A stretch of DNA of 10,173 bases from NCBI GenBank assembly GCA_023392225.1, contig JAEVZM010000448.1, positions 1-10,173 on the forward strand, in the 5' to 3' direction. The notes under the pieces are model-generated. The model did no database searches. It worked only from the letters and a program-made list of their open reading frames with translations, and was not told the DNA's origin. The position numbers and the translations under genes are program-made. Source of the stretch: Pseudomonadota bacterium. Its GTDB lineage: Bacteria; Pseudomonadota; Alphaproteobacteria; Rhizobiales; Kaistiaceae. This document shows positions 6,588 to 10,173 of this stretch, piece after piece; within the stretch, counting starts at the first letter, position 1; each line of letters begins with the position of its first letter.

Positions 6588-8723
6588 ATGAAGCGGTTCG
6601 GAATAGGGACCTTGGTTGTCGGCGGACTGGCGCTCTTGCTTGGCCTCCTCTGGCTCGGTGGCGCCTACGACACGCGCGGCCTGATCTTCGTCGGAAGCCC
6701 GGAGGTCTACACGCGCGAGCGCCTGGTCAACGACCGCTACGACCAGGACTTCTGGCTCCACTCCCAGCTCAAGCGACTGGACCAGTCGACAGCGCTGCTC
6801 ACCTCCGTCGTCCGCGGCAAGACGAGCGTCGGCGTCACCGTCGACATGGGCGGCGGCGAGGCCGGGGGGGCGTCGGGTGGCAGTAGCGAGGGGGGCGGCG
6901 ACGTCACGGTCGAGATGCCGTTCGACCAGGAGTTCCTCATCCGCGCCAGCGTGCGGGATGCCATTCGCCAGCTGATCCTCGAGAACCTCCTCGACGACCG
7001 CCACGACCTCACCGGCAATTCAGTCTACGGGTTGAAGTTCGATGTCACCGTCATCGCCGGCAAGCGCACCTATGCGTCCGCCTTCGTCAAGGCCTCGATC
7101 AAGGCGCGCCAGTTGTTCTCCGAGGAGGGGCCGGGAAGCGGCACCGGTGGCGGCCGGGGACCGGCGCAGAGCGGCGACGAGGAACAATCGGAGGCGCCCC
7201 GGCACGTCAGGCAGTATTTCGCCGGCACCATCACCAACATCGAGGAGCAGGAGCGGAACCCGCTCCACACCAGCTACACGCTCTACAACCTGTGGATCGC
7301 CGACGTGGGGGCGCGCCTGAACACCTATGTCGGCCAGATCTACGACACGATCGACACCCCCGGCGACGGCCCCTCGATCGGCAGCTGCGGGATCGGCGCA
7401 CGCTTCGAATGGGAGCGGCGCGTCCTGCAGGCGGTCGACGACGTGCTCGGGATCAGCAGTTCGTCCTTCGGGCCGTCCTCGCAGGGCCAGGGCCTCATCG
7501 CGATCACGCTACCGGTCCCGTGGCGCAACCACATTCGCGTGCTGGTGAGCGATTTCCGGGAAGGCGACTGCCGCACCATCCCGGTGTTTAGCACCGAGCC
7601 GATATGGGACCCGATCTATCTCGTCGATGGCGATCCGCCGGGCGAGGGGTTCATCTTCGTCGACACCGTCGACGAGACCACCAAGGCCTATGCCTCCACC
7701 AAGGGCTACAGTGAGGAGGAGCTCAACCGCGATCCCGGCATCTACCAGCAGCTGCTGCCGCGCTACCGCCGCATCGCCGCCCTCGCCGACTACGTCAAGA
7801 ACCAGACCTCGGGGGGCGCGCTCATCCCCAACGTCCTGCCGGGGAGCAGCCGCTCGGCGCCGATCATCGTCGTCCCGTCCGGGTTCTTCAACTTCATCGA
7901 GAGCGTCATCCGCACCGATTCCTACACCTATGCGCTCTTCCCCAAGACCGAGGTCTTCGGCGTCCTCGCCGAGCAGTCCTCGGACATCAATGCGGCGCTG
8001 TCGGCGGCGGCCGGCGACAGCGGCAAGGGTACCGGCACCTTCTCCGCGCTGAACTCGGAGCGTGGCTTCCAGGCGGCGCCGCGCACGGTCGGGTTCAGCG
8101 AGGCGACGGCGGACGGCGCCGTCCAGTTCGGTTGGGTGGTCAGCGGCCAGGGTCGCATGCAATCGACGCAGAAGTCGGGCCTCGCCCTGGTCTCGGTCCC
8201 GGCCTGGACCAACGAGCTCTCGGTGCATGTCGACACCGGATGGGTTCAGGGGAGCGGTGCCCTCGCGGTGACCGACTCCTATGACTTCACCGTGCCGATT
8301 CCGCCCGACTACGAGGCCTTCGACGCCTTCGTCGGCGGCAGCCGTATCCGGCACGAGCCGAGAATCTCCAACGACCTGATGCCGAGATGGGACGTGCTGG
8401 AAGCCTGCCACGATGTATCGATCATCATCCCGGGCTTCCGGCTGTGGCGCAGCACCGTGGTCACGCTCGGTAGCCAGACGGCTTCTCGCATCACCGTCCT
8501 GCCCAACATGCGCGGCATCATCGCCCGCTTCGAAAACCTGTTCGCCGGGAGTGTCCCGCGCACCAGCGAGACCGCCAAGCTGAGGGTCTGGACAAGCGAG
8601 GGCGTCGACACCGCGGCGACGACGTTCAACGTCTCCCCGCCCGCTCCCGGGACGGCGGACTGCGGTTCAGGGAATGATGACGCCGGAGAAGTTGCCACAG
8701 CTGCAAGGACTGCCGACCGGTAG
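6588..8723 (+). CDS. Large membrane-anchored envelope protein of unknown function
   Basis: The product has 711 residues. The ATG at 6588 has GAGG six bases upstream and begins a clear anchor or signal (MKRF, then a hydrophobic helix at about 7-25). The open frame extends further upstream only through the preceding gene. The body is soluble and looks mixed alpha/beta. Two low-complexity loops occur, a Gly/Ser/Glu run at about 87-105 and a Gly/Glu-rich one at about 180-205, probably between folded domains. Near the C-terminus, a stretch around VTLGSQTASRITVLPNM followed by GIIARF resembles an Ig-like (IPT/TIG-type) beta-sandwich; this is a weak resemblance. No catalytic motif or named family is recognised. 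Its last 19 codons overlap the opposite-strand gene at 8667-8921, and its tail (GNDDAGEVATAARTADR) looks unstructured. It is probably the third gene of an operon with the two preceding genes, all envelope-directed. Confidence 0.85.
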   Translation: MKRFGIGTLVVGGLALLLGLLWLGGAYDTRGLIFVGSPEVYTRERLVNDRYDQDFWLHSQLKRLDQSTALLTSVVRGKTSVGVTVDMGGGEAGGASGGSSEGGGDVTVEMPFDQEFLIRASVRDAIRQLILENLLDDRHDLTGNSVYGLKFDVTVIAGKRTYASAFVKASIKARQLFSEEGPGSGTGGGRGPAQSGDEEQSEAPRHVRQYFAGTITNIEEQERNPLHTSYTLYNLWIADVGARLNTYVGQIYDTIDTPGDGPSIGSCGIGARFEWERRVLQAVDDVLGISSSSFGPSSQGQGLIAITLPVPWRNHIRVLVSDFREGDCRTIPVFSTEPIWDPIYLVDGDPPGEGFIFVDTVDETTKAYASTKGYSEEELNRDPGIYQQLLPRYRRIAALADYVKNQTSGGALIPNVLPGSSRSAPIIVVPSGFFNFIESVIRTDSYTYALFPKTEVFGVLAEQSSDINAALSAAAGDSGKGTGTFSALNSERGFQAAPRTVGFSEATADGAVQFGWVVSGQGRMQSTQKSGLALVSVPAWTNELSVHVDTGWVQGSGALAVTDSYDFTVPIPPDYEAFDAFVGGSRIRHEPRISNDLMPRWDVLEACHDVSIIIPGFRLWRSTVVTLGSQTASRITVLPNMRGIIARFENLFAGSVPRTSETAKLRVWTSEGVDTAATTFNVSPPAPGTADCGSGNDDAGEVATAARTADR

Positions 8724-8921
8724 CGGCGGCACGAAGCATATCCCGGCCGAGGTCGAGCACTTGGAGCTCGCCTGGACGATGCGGCTGAGCGGCGCCGGCG
8801 GTTTCGGCGCGGACCGGGTCGCGGGCTGCCGCGCGCCTGGTACGGACGGTTCGTCCACCGAGGCAAGGCCGAGGCCGGCGAGGGCCAGAACTGGCAAGGC
8901 AACGAGGAAAATGGGCCGCAT
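8667..8921 (-). CDS. Small secreted cysteine-containing protein
   Basis: The product has 84 residues. The first 20 (MRPIFLVALPVLALAGLGLA) form a clean signal peptide with cleavage expected near residue 20. A Pro/Ala-rich linker (about 25-45) follows, then a compact C-terminal segment with cysteines 55, 62, 73 and 75 in the pattern C-x6-C-x10-C-x-C-G, ending in GVIIP. The start is supported by AAGGA seven to eight bases upstream (minus strand) and by a candidate promoter at 8964-8978. The order of signal peptide, linker and disulfide-type motif is not expected from a chance antisense frame, which is why I call it despite its size. It converges on the 711-residue gene and overlaps it by 57 bases. 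The periplasmic location and cysteine content echo the 118-residue protein across the gap. The CxC pair could be a disulfide or metal site; function unknown. Confidence 0.68.
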   Translation of the reverse strand: MRPIFLVALPVLALAGLGLASVDEPSVPGARQPATRSAPKPPAPLSRIVQASSKCSTSAGICFVPPLPVGSPCSCGNFSGVIIP

Positions 8922-8963
8922 GGCGAAGTCCTTTCGCGCGCCGGATCCATCCCGTGCTCCGCC

Positions 8964-8978
8964 AGCATAGCACGAATC
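8964..8978 (-). promoter_or_regulatory. Candidate extended -10 element upstream of the small secreted protein gene
   Basis: On the plus strand this reads AGCATAGCACGAATC, matching 13 of 15 bases of AGCATAGCATAAATC at 4432-4446. Read on the minus strand, both give GATT-NN-TGC-TATGCT, an extended -10. The leader would be about 35-40 bases. The -35 position is a poor match: a tandem GGAACC occupies it, which could be an activator or alternative sigma contact. Confidence 0.4.
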
Positions 8979-9042
8979 ATGGTTCCGGTTCCGTTAACGT
9001 CCACAGCGGCGCGGCTCGCCGACACCCGTTTGTCATTGGCAG

Positions 9043-9056
9043 CGTTCTTCGGAACG
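9043..9056. repeat. CGTTC-TTCG-GAACG inverted repeat
   Basis: Perfect five-base arms enclose TTCG closed by a C-G pair, which on a plus-strand RNA would be a very stable cUUCGg tetraloop hairpin. It lies in the gap between the SorC-type gene and the small secreted gene. No T-run follows, so it is not a standard terminator. It may simply be a short dyad. Confidence 0.35.
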
Positions 9057-9187
9057 ATGCGTCGGCGTGCCACGTCAATGGCGCTCCGGGGTGCGTTCGA
9101 CGACCGGCGGCCGACCGGGAGCGGCTTGTCCTGATCGGCCGAGGGGCGTTGGCCGTGTCCGGTCATGTCGGCACCCGCGAGATGCGC

Positions 9188-10173
9188 TCAGGCGTTGTCG
9201 ATCACGTTGCGGGCGACGCCGGCATTGGTGATCACGCCATTGACGCAGCTGGAGCGGAGCGCCGCCAGCATCGCCGGCCATTTCTCGGTGCCGCCGGCAG
9301 CGACGATCAGCGGATGGCGATAGAGTTCATCACGGTCGATCGCCAGCATCCGCTCGGGCAGTCCGTCGTCGACGAACCGCCCCTGCGAATCGATGAGGTG
9401 GCCGGTGAGGTCGGCGACGACGTCGCGCGCGCGGACCTGCGCGATCTCGTCGGCGGTGACGAGGCTGTAGTCGTCGAAGAACGAGTTCTGCCCGACGTGA
9501 CCGAGGCCGGTGAACAGGAAATCGGCGCCCCGAACGAGACCCATGACGTGGGCCACCCCGCGCTGACGGAGGAACAGGTCACGGTCCTCGCGCGATTCAA
9601 CGATCAGCGGTGCGGTGAAGGCGTGCCCCTTGCCGCCGGTCTTGGCGACCAGCGTGTTGATGACCTCGAAGGGGTTCGCGTCGTTGAGCGCCGCGAAATC
9701 GCCGGTGAGCGAGACGAAGCTGGTCTCGGGCCGACGCAGCGGCGGCAGCGCGCGCGCGATGGCGGCCATGGTCCGCCCCGAGCCGATGCCGATGGTGCGT
9801 GCTTCTGTTGATTCGAGGCGACCGAACAGCACCATGGCAGCGGCCGACGCTACCGGGTGCATCACGCCGAACATGTCCGGCATCGGTCCGGGGTCGGGCA
9901 CGACGGTACACGAGGTGAGGCCGAAGCGGCGTATCAGCTCCGTCTCGAGTTCGGCGCAGTGGTTCGGCACCGCGTCGACGAAGACCCGCACCATGCCGGA
10001 ATCGTAGGCCAACTGGATCAGCCGATGGACCTTCATCCGGCTCAGGCCACGACGCTCCGCGATCTCGGCTTGGCTCAGGCCGTAGACGTGATGGAGCCAG
10101 GAGACATCCGCCGCCTGGCTGAGCGCTTCGGCATCGCGTTGCCGGGTGCCGTTCTCGGAGCGTCCCTTGGTCA
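9188..10173 (-). CDS. SorC/DeoR-family sugar-binding transcriptional regulator (5' end at window edge)
   Basis: The frame is open from the window edge to a TGA at 9188, giving 327 complete codons. The last two bases at the edge (CA on the plus strand) would form an ATG if the next base is T, so the gene may lack just one base. The N-terminus carries a helix-turn-helix: WLHHVYGLSQAEIAERRG then LSRMKVHRLIQLAYDSG. From about residue 95 comes the SorC sugar-binding domain, with GIGSGRTM (the usual phosphate-sugar loop) and a C-terminal region with GTEKWPAMLAALRS and GVITNAG. The length fits the family (about 310-330). Members are usually tetrameric repressors or activators of neighbouring sugar or polyol genes, induced by a phosphorylated sugar. 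The target operon is probably outside the window. I see no sign that it controls the other genes here. Confidence 0.92.
   Translation of the reverse strand, partial: TKGRSENGTRQRDAEALSQAADVSWLHHVYGLSQAEIAERRGLSRMKVHRLIQLAYDSGMVRVFVDAVPNHCAELETELIRRFGLTSCTVVPDPGPMPDMFGVMHPVASAAAMVLFGRLESTEARTIGIGSGRTMAAIARALPPLRRPETSFVSLTGDFAALNDANPFEVINTLVAKTGGKGHAFTAPLIVESREDRDLFLRQRGVAHVMGLVRGADFLFTGLGHVGQNSFFDDYSLVTADEIAQVRARDVVADLTGHLIDSQGRFVDDGLPERMLAIDRDELYRHPLIVAAGGTEKWPAMLAALRSSCVNGVITNAGVARNVIDNA

Larger units (their letters stand above)
8922..9187. other. Intergenic region between regulator and small secreted gene
   Basis: This 266-base gap lies downstream of the SorC-type regulator and upstream of the small minus-strand gene. 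It contains the candidate extended -10 and the short dyad listed separately. Neither strand has a supportable gene: open frames here continue from the antisense of neighbours. I found no GC-rich hairpin followed by T that would end the regulator transcript. Confidence 0.5.

Noticed and set aside
9051..9076. GGAAC-N17-CGTC resembling an EcfG (general stress sigma) promoter on the plus strand
   Set aside because: The -10 half is imperfect and no plus-strand gene lies downstream in the window.
8309..9166. Minus-strand open frame of 285 codons
   Set aside because: Ser/Arg/Pro-rich shadow spanning the end of the 711-residue gene and an intergenic gap, out of frame with the small secreted protein.
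8954..9811. Plus-strand open frame of 285 codons
   Set aside because: Antisense to the SorC-type regulator, whose helix-turn-helix and sugar-binding motifs are on the minus strand.

Overview
The window is high-GC DNA, and its genes have the strong third-position G/C bias and GC-rich antisense open frames expected of that composition. The gene content fits a bacterium, probably an alphaproteobacterium of the Hyphomicrobiales type. It includes a y4iL-like catalase-related domain (that family is named after a Rhizobium protein) and a SorC/DeoR-type sugar regulator. The taxonomic call is an inference from family content only.

Left third (1-4328, minus strand): a two-gene operon that reads leftwards out of the window. 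The first gene encodes a thiamine-diphosphate (ThDP) enzyme of the acetolactate synthase / benzoylformate decarboxylase / 2-hydroxyacyl-CoA lyase superfamily. Nineteen bases later begins a very long heme protein (at least 867 residues, C-terminus cut by the window edge). It fuses an N-terminal catalase-related domain to a C-terminal animal-heme-peroxidase-fold domain of the alpha-dioxygenase (plant PIOX / alpha-DOX) type. Visible heme ligands are present in both halves, and a tyrosine sits three residues before the proximal histidine, as in fatty-acid dioxygenases and cyclooxygenases. The simplest reading is a fatty-acid oxygenation (oxylipin or alpha-oxidation) module: oxygenate the acid, rework the hydroperoxide on the second heme, then cleave or decarboxylate a C2-oxidised product with ThDP. 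The reaction order is inference.

Middle (4329-4872): a 544-base, visibly AT-richer divergent intergenic region. It holds a candidate promoter for the minus-strand operon, a GC-rich hairpin in its presumed leader, and an inverted repeat near the middle. I see no convincing gene in it.

Right-centre (4873-8723, plus strand): three co-oriented genes of unknown function. They are a three-helix membrane protein with a HEAT-like C-terminal domain, a small secreted four-cysteine protein with a proline/lysine-rich tail, and a 711-residue membrane-anchored protein with no family I recognise. All appear directed to the cell envelope, so they may form one envelope system. On the opposite strand a small secreted four-cysteine protein (8667-8921) converges on the last gene and overlaps its 3' end by 57 bases. 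Its upstream region carries a 15-base element nearly identical to one upstream of the ThDP/heme operon.

Right end (9188-10173, minus strand): a SorC/DeoR-family sugar-binding transcriptional regulator, complete except possibly for its first base or codons. No tRNA, rRNA, CRISPR array, insertion sequence or clear intrinsic terminator was seen.
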